From assembly GCA_017405965.1 (NCBI GenBank), contig JAFQZK010000004.1, forward strand, positions 62,001 to 126,000: 64,000 nt of DNA, in the 5' to 3' direction. This stretch comes from Muribaculaceae bacterium (GTDB taxonomy: Bacteria > Bacteroidota > Bacteroidia > Bacteroidales > Muribaculaceae). The position numbers were made by a program, and so were the translations under genes. The notes under the pieces were generated by a model, which ran no database searches, was not told where the DNA came from, and was given only the letters and a program-made list of their open reading frames with translations. Positions 52,784-62,826 of this stretch are shown here, piece by piece. Each line of letters starts with the position of its first letter. Within the stretch, counting starts at the first letter, position 1.

Positions 52784-55700
52784 TTACTTCACAATAATCT
52801 CGCAGATCGAAACACGATTCCAGCTCAGTTCATCAAACATGTCGCTGATGCCCTGACCCTGGGCGTTGATGCGCTTGGCATCAATGCCATACTTCTTCAC
52901 GAGCATATCCTTCACGCTGGCGGCACGGCCCTCAGCGAGCTTGATATTGTGGTCGGCAGGACCGTCCTTGGAGGCATAACCGTTGATGGTGCAGTTGGCC
53001 TCGGGATGGCTCTTCATGTAAGCAGCGATGCGCTCTACGTTGGGCTGCTGGTCGGTGCTAACGGCGGTCTTGTTCACGGGGAAGTGAACCAGGATGGTCA
53101 TGTACTGCAGCGACTTGTCAATCATGCCGGTCTTGCTCTTCTGGCAGTCGTTGAGGTCCTTCTGGAGCTGGTTGGCACGGTTGTTGGCAGCGTTGAGCTG
53201 GTTCTGCAGGTCGGCCAGACGGGCGTTGTAGCTGTTCTCGGCATCGGCGAGCTGGGAGCGCAGGTCATTGATCTGTGCATTCAGGGCGCTGTTGTCAACG
53301 GGAGCGGCAACACCAGAGCGGGAGTTGCTGCCGAAGGTCAGCTGCAGACCCACACTGTAGGTGCGCATGATAGGATCGGTACGACCCCAAACACCGTTAC
53401 CATAGCTACCCACACCGGTGTTGATCTCGGGATCGAGACCGGTACCGTTGCTGTGGTTGATGATGTCGAACAGATTGTCGGTCGAAGCATAGATGCGCAG
53501 CTTCTCGATGAGAGCCTTGCGCGTCAAGTGCTGAGGCAGCGTGTAACCCACGGTGATGTTCTTCATGCGCAGGTAGCTCATGTTCACCAGATACTTGGTC
53601 TGGGGATAGAAGTTGAACTTACCCAGATCGAGAATGTCGCTCGAAGCGGTACCACGGCCAGCGCCACCAGCCCACATACGGGGGAATTTGGCATCCTGGT
53701 CGATAACACCGTTAGCATAGTCAGCCTCGGTTATATAGTCAGTCTGGTTAGTGTAGATAGCGTCAGCACCACGCATGAACGGCATCACGAATGCCGACTG
53801 GGTCCACATGTCGCGCTTACCCACACCCTGCAGGTAGAAGTCAACGTCGAAGCCCTTCCAGGCAGCGCCCAGACGCAGTGAGTACTGATAGCGCGGGGTG
53901 AAGTTACCGATGCGCTTCAGGTCACCGTGATCATCGGGAGTACCCTTACCCCAGTCGATCACGCCGTCACCGTTCAGGTCCTTGAACTTGATGTCACCAG
54001 GGCCGTAAACAAAGCCATTGGACTGCAACTTGCTCTGGTCGGCAACACCGTTGGCATAGGTACCATCGGCGTTGAAGTCCTTGAAGTCGAAGTAGCGATC
54101 GGTCTCAAAGCCCCAGATCTCGCCATACTCCTTACCAGAGTAGTTGGTGTTGATCATGTTGTTGCTGTCCCACTTGGTAATTGTGGCCTTATAGTCATTC
54201 ACGATGGCAGTAGCATAGAAATCAACAGCACCGAAGCGGTTGTGATAGTCAAGCTGGACTTCCCAACCACGGGTGCGCAACGAACCAGCATTCTCAAAGG
54301 CAGCACTTGCACCGATGACCGAAGGCAGTGCCTTGCCGGGAGCGAGCATGTCCTTGTTGGTGCGCTGGAACCAGTCGGCAGTCACGTTCAGGTGGCCATT
54401 GAAGAAGGCCAGATCAACACCAAAGTTGAGGGTCTGGATGGTCTCCCAGGTGAGAGACTCAGAAACCATCTTGGGAGTGCCAAAGTAGTCATACTTGGAG
54501 TTGCCAGTGCCAATCCAGTTTACACCGTTGGTCACCTTGCCCATGGTCTCAAGGAACATGTAGTTACCAACCCTGTCGTTACCGATTTCACCATAGGATG
54601 CACGGAGCTTGGCATTGCTGATGGTATTCTTGATGGGTTTCCAGAAGGACATCTCACTGATGCGCAAGCCCAGCGATGCCGAGGGGAAGAATGCCCACTG
54701 ATCCTTCTTGGGGAACTTACTCGAACCGTCGTAGCGGCCATTCAACTCGAGCAGCAAGATACCCTTGTAGTCATAGTTGATGCGGCCGAAGAAGCCTGCT
54801 GAGCCCCAGTGGTCGTGCTGGTGGCTGTAGCTATAGAACTCGTTGGTCAGAGCCAGCTCGGGCAGGTTCAGGTCCTGGAGACCGTGCTGCTCAAAGTAGA
54901 GGTACTCATACTCGTACTTCTCCATGTTGGCACCAACCTTGAAGTTGAAGTTGTGGGCATCCTTAATCGACTTGAAGAAGTCGAAGTAGCCGTTAGCTAC
55001 ATGGCCGTTCCTGAAGCTGCGGTCGGTCTCGATGAAGGTCGAACCAGTGATGTCCACGGGACCCTGAGGATTCAGACCCCAAGTGTTGTAAACCACCGAG
55101 GGGAGACCAATGCCCTTGTAACGACCTTCAGTCTTGATGAAGGTGTAGTCGGCATTGAAACTCAGTCCGTAGCCGAAGTCAATCTTGCCAAATACGCCAA
55201 GACGGGTGTTGTGCCTCTTGTAGTAGCAATCGCCACCGGTGTTGCGGCCACCAATCATCGTGCGGGCGTCATACTGCTGGCCGTCGTTAGGATCTACAAA
55301 GTAGCCGTAGGGGCCGAAGAACGAACCCCAGCGCCACAGGTACTGATAGGTACCGGCACCACGCTTGTAGGGGGTGTTATAGGTCCTGTCAACATAGCTG
55401 ATGCGGGTACCGAGTTCCAACCAGTCGGTAGCACGCACCGACAGGTTAGCGGTAACATTGTAACGACGCAGTTTATCGGGGTTGAAGTTCATCAACGACT
55501 GCTTCTGGTTATAACCTACCGAGGTGTAGAAGTTGATGCGGCCCGAATTGCCGGTCACACTCAAGGTGTGGCTCTGCGAGGGAGCGTGGTTGTTGAAGAT
55601 GATGCCGGGCACATCCCAGTTGGCATAGTAACCGTTCTCGTCATAGTCGTCACCATAGACCATCTCACGATACATCTCCTTGATGTCGCCATGCTTCTTG

Positions 55701-56623
55701 ATCCAGTTGTTGATACCGTTCTGGAAAGCCTCACTATCCATGTACATACCGAAGAGCTCCGATGCAACACCCATGCGGTGGTTCACGTCGTTAAGGGCGG
55801 CCACCTGGGTGGGAACATTGGGATAGTCGGGCAACGTGGTTGCCTGGCTCCAAGCGAAGTTGTTGTTGTAGCTGATCCTGACGTTGTCCTTCACGCGGGC
55901 GGTCTTGGTGGTGACCATAATCACACCGAAGGCTGCTTGCGTACCGTAAATCGAGCTCGAGGCAGCGTCCTTCAGGACACTGATGTTCTCGATGTCGGCG
56001 GTATTCAGGTCGCTCAAGTTACCGGGAACACCATCAATGATAACCAGCGGGCCGGCAGTGCCGTCACCGGACAGCGTACCGATACCACGGATCACTACCG
56101 AAGCATCAGCGCTGATGTCACCGTTAGCGTTCAAAATGGTCAAGCCAGGGACGGTACCCTGAAGATTCTTGGCCACGTCGGTCTCGGACTTGGAACCGAG
56201 CACCTTGTCAACGTCGACGGTGCTCACAGCACCGGTCAGGTTGGCCTTGCGCTGCGTACCGTAACCAACGACAACGACCTCATCGAGTTTCGCGTTATCC
56301 TCGGCGAGAACCACGCGCATGCCGCTGGCAGCGCGCACGGTCTGCGTCTTGTAGCCGATAAACGAAACCTGAAGCTTAGCGTTGGGGCTAGCTTTGAACG
56401 AGAAGTTACCGTCCACATCGGTCGATGTGCCACGGGTCGTTCCAACCTCGACAATGCTGGCGCCGATGACGGGTTCTCCCTGTTCATCGACAACACGGCC
56501 TGTCACAATGCTGGTGGCGGAATTAGCCGACACCTGGGGCGCAGGTGCTGCAAAGGCCTGACTGTTGTAGCCAGTGCCGCACAGCATCAACAAGGCGCCC
56601 AAAAGAGCTAAATGTCTTTTCAT
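52784..56623 (-). CDS. SusC/RagA TonB-dependent transporter fused to OmpA-like domain
   Basis: About 1279 residues. Signal peptide (MKRHLALLGALLMLCGTGYN), carboxypeptidase-regulatory-like domain (VTGRVVDEQGEPVIGASIVE, about 40-115), DEVVVVGYGTQRKANLTGA and the plug (VIRGIGTLSGDG, LVIIDGVPGN, VLKDAASSSIYG), then the barrel ending near RTYSVGLQLTFG (about 1098). The chain continues with a coiled coil (about 1113-1166) and an OmpA-like domain (about 1171-1279: FPVNKTAV, PNVERIAAYMKSHPEA, INGYASKDG, LAEGRAASVKDML, NRVSICEIIV). SusC proteins normally end at the barrel. In the OmpA loop the usual Asp (HTD) is replaced (YAS), though the conserved Arg (GRAASV) is kept. Transcribed with susD1. GTG at 56629 is an alternative start. 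Confidence 0.94.
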   Translation of the reverse strand: MKRHLALLGALLMLCGTGYNSQAFAAPAPQVSANSATSIVTGRVVDEQGEPVIGASIVEVGTTRGTSTDVDGNFSFKASPNAKLQVSFIGYKTQTVRAASGMRVVLAEDNAKLDEVVVVGYGTQRKANLTGAVSTVDVDKVLGSKSETDVAKNLQGTVPGLTILNANGDISADASVVIRGIGTLSGDGTAGPLVIIDGVPGNLSDLNTADIENISVLKDAASSSIYGTQAAFGVIMVTTKTARVKDNVRISYNNNFAWSQATTLPDYPNVPTQVAALNDVNHRMGVASELFGMYMDSEAFQNGINNWIKKHGDIKEMYREMVYGDDYDENGYYANWDVPGIIFNNHAPSQSHTLSVTGNSGRINFYTSVGYNQKQSLMNFNPDKLRRYNVTANLSVRATDWLELGTRISYVDRTYNTPYKRGAGTYQYLWRWGSFFGPYGYFVDPNDGQQYDARTMIGGRNTGGDCYYKRHNTRLGVFGKIDFGYGLSFNADYTFIKTEGRYKGIGLPSVVYNTWGLNPQGPVDITGSTFIETDRSFRNGHVANGYFDFFKSIKDAHNFNFKVGANMEKYEYEYLYFEQHGLQDLNLPELALTNEFYSYSHQHDHWGSAGFFGRINYDYKGILLLELNGRYDGSSKFPKKDQWAFFPSASLGLRISEMSFWKPIKNTISNAKLRASYGEIGNDRVGNYMFLETMGKVTNGVNWIGTGNSKYDYFGTPKMVSESLTWETIQTLNFGVDLAFFNGHLNVTADWFQRTNKDMLAPGKALPSVIGASAAFENAGSLRTRGWEVQLDYHNRFGAVDFYATAIVNDYKATITKWDSNNMINTNYSGKEYGEIWGFETDRYFDFKDFNADGTYANGVADQSKLQSNGFVYGPGDIKFKDLNGDGVIDWGKGTPDDHGDLKRIGNFTPRYQYSLRLGAAWKGFDVDFYLQGVGKRDMWTQSAFVMPFMRGADAIYTNQTDYITEADYANGVIDQDAKFPRMWAGGAGRGTASSDILDLGKFNFYPQTKYLVNMSYLRMKNITVGYTLPQHLTRKALIEKLRIYASTDNLFDIINHSNGTGLDPEINTGVGSYGNGVWGRTDPIMRTYSVGLQLTFGSNSRSGVAAPVDNSALNAQINDLRSQLADAENSYNARLADLQNQLNAANNRANQLQKDLNDCQKSKTGMIDKSLQYMTILVHFPVNKTAVSTDQQPNVERIAAYMKSHPEANCTINGYASKDGPADHNIKLAEGRAASVKDMLVKKYGIDAKRINAQGQGISDMFDELSWNRVSICEIIVK

Positions 56624-57060
56624 AAGCACGTTTTAATTTGTTAATATTAGTTGATAATTCAGTAAGTTTTGCTATCGTAAAATGTCGTTATACGCCTCCC
56701 CAGCGTATTTCGGCTTGTATTTTTATTTTTTAACAAAGTGCAAAATTCAATAATTTTTTTGAAATAGCCAAAAAATAAGGGCAGATTTTACAATTACAAA
56801 TGTTAAAAACAATAAAAATCTGTATAAGACACATAAATTTCGCTATAAAAACTATTGTTTTTGGTAGGACTGTCATCATTTTTTTGGGCAATTGTTTGGT
56901 CATGTGAATTTTTGTTTGCAAATTTGCCTACTTTTAAGCCGTTTTAGCGAAAGCTAATTGCCACTAGCCGTTAGCCGGAATCTGCTGAAAAGTGCATTGC
57001 GACAAAAGAAAATTAAGTCAATTAATTTCAATTTTTTATAAATTTTTAAAGCAAGTGCGT
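56624..57060. other. divergent intergenic region between two susC genes
   Basis: 437 bases, very AT-rich, no gene. It contains the plus-strand promoter 56895-56926 and a TTAGC-type repeat string (about 56950-56985). No clear consensus promoter is seen for the minus-strand gene, although TTTGCACTTTG at about 56733-56743 on minus is a weak candidate. Confidence 0.5.
56895..56926 (+). promoter_or_regulatory. promoter of susC2
   Basis: TTTG at 56895-56898, 20-base spacer, CAAATTTG at 56919-56926 (first base off consensus). Leader of about 125 bases. Confidence 0.5.
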
Positions 57061-60000
57061 ATGAAAAAACAATTAGCACTGTTGGCCGCCCTGGCAATCG
57101 CCTGCGGAGCACCGGCTGGGATGACATCGTTCCCCAGCACGGGTTTCACAGCCGAGGCCCAGGCCAACAAAGTCTCTGGCGTCATACGTGACGCCCAAGG
57201 TGAGCCCCTCATCGGTGCGACCGTCAAGGTCAAGGGTACCAACCGCGGTACCGCCACCGATGTCGACGGCAAGTATTCAATCGTCGCCAACCGTGGTGAC
57301 GTGCTCGTTGTGTCCTACATCGGCAGCAAGCCCATGGAAGTAACCGTGGGCAGCGGCACCATGGACATCGACATGCAGGCCAACGACCAAGTCCTCGACG
57401 AGGTTGTTGTAACCGCACTCGGTATCCGCAAGGACAAGAAGTCGCTGGGTTATGCAGTCGACGACTTGAAGGCCGATGAGCTGATGCGCAACAAGAGCGC
57501 CAACGCCATCAACTCCCTCTCGGGTAAGATTGCTGGTGTGAACATCACCCAGTCTTCTGGTGCCGCCGGTTCGGGCGCCCAGATCATCCTGCGTGGTGGT
57601 ACCTCGGTTGCTGAGAACCGCGACTCTCAGCCGCTGTTCGTTGTGGATGGTGTCATCTACGACAACTCGGCAGGTATCGTAGGTAACTCGGCATTCGACG
57701 GTATGATGAACAGCGCAACCACTTCTTCCAACCGTGTGATGGATATCAACCCCGAGGATATCGAGAGCATGTCAATCCTGAAGGGCCCGGCCGCATCGGC
57801 GCTCTACGGTTCGCGTGCTGCCAACGGTGTTGTGATGATCACCACCAAGAAAGGTAAGGAAGGTCACACCGAGATCAGCTTCTCGGGTAAGATGATTGCC
57901 TCGATGGTTAAGGACCTGCCCAAGACCCAGAATCAGTTCGTGCGCGGTTACATGACCGACATGTACAACGACGCTGGTGCATGGACCGGTGTTGAGATCA
58001 AGGACGACAGCTACAACTCATGGGGTCCCAAGCAGAATGTTCCCTTCTATGACAACCTGAAGAACTTCTTCGAGACGGGTATCATCTGGGACACCAACCT
58101 GAGCGTTAGCGGTGGTACTGCCAACAACAACTTCTTCCTGAGCGGTTCATTCTACGATCAGGACGGTATCGTTCCCACCACGGGCTACACCAAGACGACC
58201 TTCCGCTTCAACGGTGAGCAGAAGGTGGGCAAGTTCACCTTCGGCGCCAACGCTGCCTACAGCGATGCCCGCACGGTGAAGACCCTGACCGGTGCCGCTC
58301 TGTACGGCTCCAGTGGTACTGGTGCCCTCTACGCTGCCTACAACTGGGCTCCCAGTGATGACATGCGTCACTACCTCAACGATGACGGCACGCGCTATCG
58401 CATGTTCGGTGACCAGTTCCAGCCCTGGGACGAGCGCGACAACCCCTATTGGATTGTCAACAAGAACAAGATGACCGATGACACCGAGCGTTTCACCGGC
58501 AACTTCAATGTGAAGTGGGATATCTTCGACTGGTGGTGGGTTAGCTACCGCATGGGTGTCGACAGCTATACCACCCAGAGCCACAACGAAATCGCTCCCG
58601 GCGGTGCCATCAAGCAGATCTGGCAGCGCGGTATGTTGAGCGACAACATGTACAAGTATCGCTACCTGAGCAACAACTTGATGTCGAACTGGAACAAGCA
58701 GTTCGGTGACTTCAACATCAACTTGATGCTGGGTGGATCGACCGATTACACCAAGACCCGTCGCGACTATGAGTCGGCTTGGAACTTCGCAGTAGCTAAC
58801 TTCTTCAGCTACGAGAATGCCAGCGATGCCGACAAGAAGTTCTCGCACGGCAGCAGCAAGAAGCGCATGGTATCGGCCTTCGGTGAGTTCCGCATCGACT
58901 GGCGCAACGCCATCTTCCTGACTGTTACCGGCCGTAACGACTGGGATTCGACCCTGCCTAAGGACAACTGGAGCTACTTCTATCCCAGTGTGAGCGGCGC
59001 TATCGCCTTCACCGAGCTCTTCCGTGAGAGCCTGCCCGACTGGTTCTCGTTCGGTAAGATCCGTGCCAGCTGGGCCGAGGTAGGTAAGGGTACCAACCCC
59101 TATGTTACCAACACCTATCTGTGGCCTGTGGGCACCTATCTGGAGGGTATGGTCGGTCTGGGTAACACCTGGACCCGCGGTAACCCCTATCTGAAGCCCG
59201 AGCGCACCCGTTCGACCGAGGTTGGTCTTGAGCTGCGCTTCATCCAGAACCGCTTGAAATTTGATGTGGCTTACTACACCAACAACTCGTTCGACCTGAT
59301 TCTGCAACCCCGTGGCCCGCAGTCAACCGGTTACATCTTCTGCTCGGTTAACTCTGGTGACGTTTACAACAAGGGTCTTGAGATCAGCCTGAGCGGTACC
59401 CCCGTACAGCGCGAGAACTTCATTTGGGAAACCGGTATCAACGTCTATGGCAACCGTGGCACCGTGGGTGACCTGGTTAACGGTATCGACGTTATGTACC
59501 TGACCGACGTACAGTATGGTGGCGCCAAGGCTGCCAGCTACAACCATGGCAACTTCATGGGTATCGACGGTACCAAGTGGAACCGCACCAGCGATGGCAA
59601 GCTCATCCTCGACAAGAACGGCTTCCCCACCACCGACAGCAAGGCCTATGAGGTCGGCGACCGTGAGGCCAAGTTCCAGGGTGGTTGGAACAACACCTTC
59701 ACCTTCTTCAAGAACTGGACCTTCAACATGTTGTGGGAGTTCCGTTATGGCGGCGACGTCTTCAACGGTACCAAGTATGCCATGTCGATGAGCGGCGTGA
59801 GCAAGCTCAGCGGCGACTGGCGCAACGAGTCCCTCACCATCGATGGTGTGATCGACACCGGTAACAAGGATGCTAACGGCAATCCCATCTATCAGGACGT
59901 GAGCAACACCTGGACTGCTGACAAGAACTATACCTTCAACGGCAACGAGACCAGTGGCTACAACATCATCAAGAGCTACTACACCGGTGCTTACAACTAC

Positions 60001-60828
60001 GAGGTTCGCAACTGGATCACCTACGTGAAGAGCCTGCGCCTGCGCACCATCTCGCTGACCTACGATGTTCCCCGCACCCTGCTGGCCCGCACCAAGTACA
60101 TCAAGCGTGCTGCCATCACGGCTTCGGCCAACAACCTGTTGCTGTTCACCAACTACGACGGTGATCCCGAGGTAGCTGCTTCGGGTGCCGGTATCGGTGG
60201 TTCGTCTTCGGTAGGCTTCGACTACTGCGGTGTTCCCGCTACCCGTTCCTATGCTATCGGCGTTAACCTCGTCTTCGGTACCGACCTCACTGCTCCCGCT
60301 CGCGTGAACACTGCCGAGCTCGAGCTCCTCAACGGCCAGATCAACGACCTGCGCAACCAGATGGCCAACGCTCAGAACGCCAGCAACGCCCGCATCGCAC
60401 AGCTCGAGAACGACCTCGCTGCTGCCAACCGTGCACTGGCCAACTGCAAGAACGACCTGAATGCTGCCAAGAACAAGCCCGCAACTGTAGTTGACAACAG
60501 CAAGCAGTACATGAACGTGCTCGTTCACTTCCCCGTGAACAAGACCGCCATCGGTGCCGATCAGCGTCCCAACGTTGAGCGCATCGCTGCTTACATGAAG
60601 AGCCATCCCGAGGCTACCTGCGAAATCAAGGGTTACGCTTCGCCCGAGGGCAATCAGGACAACAATATCAAGCTCGCTAACGGCCGTGCCGCCAGCGTGA
60701 AGGATATGCTCGTCAAGAAGTATGGTATCGCTGCCAACCGCATCAAAGCCGATGGCCAGGGTATCAGCAAGATGTTTGACGAATTGAGCTGGAACCGTGT
60801 TTCCATCTGCGAAATCATCGTTAAGTAA
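57061..60828 (+). CDS. SusC/RagA TonB-dependent transporter fused to OmpA-like domain (second)
   Basis: About 1255 residues. Signal peptide MKKQLALLAALAIACGAPAG, regulatory-like domain (VSGVIRDAQGEPLIGATVKV), DEVVVTALGIRKDKKSLGY, plug (IILRGGTSVAEN, LFVVDGVIYD, SILKGPAASALYGSRAANG) and barrel. From about residue 1086 it carries a coiled coil and, from about 1150, an OmpA-like domain very close to that of the first SusC (MLVKKYGI, FDELSWNRVSICEIIVK identical). The beta-barrels are much more different. Codon use is strongly biased to GGT/CGC/AAC, suggesting high expression. ATG 57061 chosen: a 23-codon extension from 56992 has no signal peptide. Confidence 0.94.
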   Translation: MKKQLALLAALAIACGAPAGMTSFPSTGFTAEAQANKVSGVIRDAQGEPLIGATVKVKGTNRGTATDVDGKYSIVANRGDVLVVSYIGSKPMEVTVGSGTMDIDMQANDQVLDEVVVTALGIRKDKKSLGYAVDDLKADELMRNKSANAINSLSGKIAGVNITQSSGAAGSGAQIILRGGTSVAENRDSQPLFVVDGVIYDNSAGIVGNSAFDGMMNSATTSSNRVMDINPEDIESMSILKGPAASALYGSRAANGVVMITTKKGKEGHTEISFSGKMIASMVKDLPKTQNQFVRGYMTDMYNDAGAWTGVEIKDDSYNSWGPKQNVPFYDNLKNFFETGIIWDTNLSVSGGTANNNFFLSGSFYDQDGIVPTTGYTKTTFRFNGEQKVGKFTFGANAAYSDARTVKTLTGAALYGSSGTGALYAAYNWAPSDDMRHYLNDDGTRYRMFGDQFQPWDERDNPYWIVNKNKMTDDTERFTGNFNVKWDIFDWWWVSYRMGVDSYTTQSHNEIAPGGAIKQIWQRGMLSDNMYKYRYLSNNLMSNWNKQFGDFNINLMLGGSTDYTKTRRDYESAWNFAVANFFSYENASDADKKFSHGSSKKRMVSAFGEFRIDWRNAIFLTVTGRNDWDSTLPKDNWSYFYPSVSGAIAFTELFRESLPDWFSFGKIRASWAEVGKGTNPYVTNTYLWPVGTYLEGMVGLGNTWTRGNPYLKPERTRSTEVGLELRFIQNRLKFDVAYYTNNSFDLILQPRGPQSTGYIFCSVNSGDVYNKGLEISLSGTPVQRENFIWETGINVYGNRGTVGDLVNGIDVMYLTDVQYGGAKAASYNHGNFMGIDGTKWNRTSDGKLILDKNGFPTTDSKAYEVGDREAKFQGGWNNTFTFFKNWTFNMLWEFRYGGDVFNGTKYAMSMSGVSKLSGDWRNESLTIDGVIDTGNKDANGNPIYQDVSNTWTADKNYTFNGNETSGYNIIKSYYTGAYNYEVRNWITYVKSLRLRTISLTYDVPRTLLARTKYIKRAAITASANNLLLFTNYDGDPEVAASGAGIGGSSSVGFDYCGVPATRSYAIGVNLVFGTDLTAPARVNTAELELLNGQINDLRNQMANAQNASNARIAQLENDLAAANRALANCKNDLNAAKNKPATVVDNSKQYMNVLVHFPVNKTAIGADQRPNVERIAAYMKSHPEATCEIKGYASPEGNQDNNIKLANGRAASVKDMLVKKYGIAANRIKADGQGISKMFDELSWNRVSICEIIVK

Positions 60829-60860
60829 TGATCAACTGACTTTAAAAAACAGATATAATT

Positions 60861-62741
60861 ATGAAACTTTTCAAATCAATTATACTGTGCGGCTTGGGCG
60901 CTGCGATGTTATCGCTGACCTCTTGCAACGACTGGCTTGACGTGAACGTTGACCCCGATAGCCCTTCGGCCGAGTCCACAACCTACGACCAGCGTCTGGC
61001 GCACATTCAGTTTTATACCAACAGCGGTCTGCAGTTCGGCGCATGGCGTACCACCATGGCCATGGGTGACTGGACCCGCAACAATGGTGGCGGTAACTAC
61101 TGGCACGTTTCCTATTGGTATCCTGTTGACGGCCAGGTGACCACGGTTTATCAATGGTGGTTTGTTGGCGCTTATGCCAACGTGCCTGACATGATCAAGA
61201 AGGCTGAAGAGGTCGAGAACTGGCAGTTTGCCGGTGCCGGCTATCTGATCAAGGCCTATGGCTTCATGGCCATGACCGACCTCCACGGTGAGATGCCTTA
61301 CACCCAGGCTGGTGCTGAGCCCGCCACCCCCGAGTATGACACGGGTAAGACCATCTATCTGGGATGCTTTGAGTGCATCGACAAGGCTATTGAGTACCTC
61401 GAGAAGGGACAGAGCCAGGATCCCAAACTGCCCACGCTGGCAGCTGGCGACTGGTGGAACCACGGTGACCTGAACAAGTGGATCAAGCTCGCCTATATGT
61501 TGAAGGCCCGCTGGATCAACAAACTCAACAAGAAGGCTGCCGGTAGCTACAAGGATGGTAAGTATGATGCCGACGAGATCCTGCGCTGCCTCGACAAGGC
61601 TATGCAGAGCAATGCCGACAACACCATCGTCAACCACACCGACGACAACGGTCCCACTCACGACAACCTCGGTTGGGATGAGCCCGTTGACTACTCGCCC
61701 CTGTTCTCGGTTAGCGGTATGAACTCTGGTTACATGGCAACCAAGATGCTCTATGACAACCTGACCAACTTCGCTGGTAAGGGTGTTGAGGATCCCCGTG
61801 CCGACCACATTCTGCCCTGGGCTTACAGCCCCAATAGGAGTGAAGTCGGTGTCGATGATGCTGGTGTCAAGTGGGATGGCCACTGGCGTCGCACGCTGGG
61901 CGTTGATATGGCCAGCGACATCAACAGCCAGGGTGGCCCCCTGCGCGCCATGTTCAACACCAGCACCAACAGCTGGTACATCAGCACCACTAACGAGGCC
62001 CGTCTGGGTGATACCGTCTATATCGAGGGTACCAGCGACTGCAAGGGTTACTTCGCTAACCCCAGCATCCTGTACTGCCGCGCCGGTAGCGGTCAGTTCC
62101 AGTCGGCTGAGTCAGGTACGTTCTACACCCGCGTGAGCTCGCCTACCTACATCGGCACCTATGCTGAGTGCTGCTTCATCAAGGCCGAGACCCTCCTCAA
62201 GAAGGGTGACAAGGCTGGCGCTTACGATGCCTACAAGAAGGGTGTCAAGGCTAGCTGCGAGCTGATGAATGAGAAGCTGGAAGCATGGGTCGCCGAGGAT
62301 CCCAGCCTTGCCGACTGCCCGTCCTTCACCCCGATGACCGACGATGCCATCAACAACTTCGTGGACAACGGTATCGGCACTCAGGCTGAGTTGACCATTG
62401 GTCACATCCTCATGCAGAAGCGCATCGCCCTCATGTTCTCCTACGAGATCTGGAACGATATGCGCCGCTATGACTTCGATCCCAACATCTTCTTCGGTTG
62501 GAAGATTCCCGCTTACCACTACAAGGTGGCTGCCGCTATGCTGGCTATCCCCGAGGGCAAGCAGTATCGCCGCTGGCGTCAGTGCTCGCACGAGTACAAC
62601 TACAACAGCAAGAACCTGCAAGCCATCGGCAGCCAGGTTCCCGGCGCCCGCATGACCGACGGTGAAGGTAAGGAAGTGATGTGGAACCGTCAGGATGACG
62701 CTTGGACCATCCCCGTATGGTGGGACAGCAACCAGGAGTAA
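60861..62741 (+). CDS. SusD-like outer-membrane lipoprotein (SusD-like_2 type)
   Basis: 626 residues. Lipoprotein signal MKLFKSIILCGLGAAMLSLT then SCNDWLD (cysteine at 22). The body fits the SusD_like-2 group: VNVDPDSPSAEST, GFMAMTDLHGEMPYTQAG near 140, AYMLKARWINKL near 215, and C-terminal HILMQKRIALMFSYEIWNDMRRYDF. It pairs with the SusC encoded 32 bases upstream. No degrading enzyme follows; a strong terminator does. Confidence 0.93.
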   Translation: MKLFKSIILCGLGAAMLSLTSCNDWLDVNVDPDSPSAESTTYDQRLAHIQFYTNSGLQFGAWRTTMAMGDWTRNNGGGNYWHVSYWYPVDGQVTTVYQWWFVGAYANVPDMIKKAEEVENWQFAGAGYLIKAYGFMAMTDLHGEMPYTQAGAEPATPEYDTGKTIYLGCFECIDKAIEYLEKGQSQDPKLPTLAAGDWWNHGDLNKWIKLAYMLKARWINKLNKKAAGSYKDGKYDADEILRCLDKAMQSNADNTIVNHTDDNGPTHDNLGWDEPVDYSPLFSVSGMNSGYMATKMLYDNLTNFAGKGVEDPRADHILPWAYSPNRSEVGVDDAGVKWDGHWRRTLGVDMASDINSQGGPLRAMFNTSTNSWYISTTNEARLGDTVYIEGTSDCKGYFANPSILYCRAGSGQFQSAESGTFYTRVSSPTYIGTYAECCFIKAETLLKKGDKAGAYDAYKKGVKASCELMNEKLEAWVAEDPSLADCPSFTPMTDDAINNFVDNGIGTQAELTIGHILMQKRIALMFSYEIWNDMRRYDFDPNIFFGWKIPAYHYKVAAAMLAIPEGKQYRRWRQCSHEYNYNSKNLQAIGSQVPGARMTDGEGKEVMWNRQDDAWTIPVWWDSNQE

Positions 62742-62770
62742 TCCCCCACTCCACTCAACAATAAAAACGT

Positions 62771-62806
62771 CCGCCGAGGCCTCAACGCCCCGGCGGCGTT
62801 TTTTAT
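62771..62806 (+). terminator. terminator of susCD2
   Basis: CCGCCGaGGC (62771-62780) pairs with GCCcCGGCGG (62787-62796), then GCGTTTTTTAT. Confidence 0.85.
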
Positions 62807-62826
62807 CAAACAACCCACTTTTTTAT

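Noticed and set aside
54809-56611. 600-codon plus-strand frame opposite susC1
   Set aside because: Same antisense effect; the minus strand carries clear plug and barrel motifs.
59323-60606. 427-codon minus-strand frame opposite susC2
   Set aside because: Antisense shadow; includes reversed OmpA and coiled-coil regions only.
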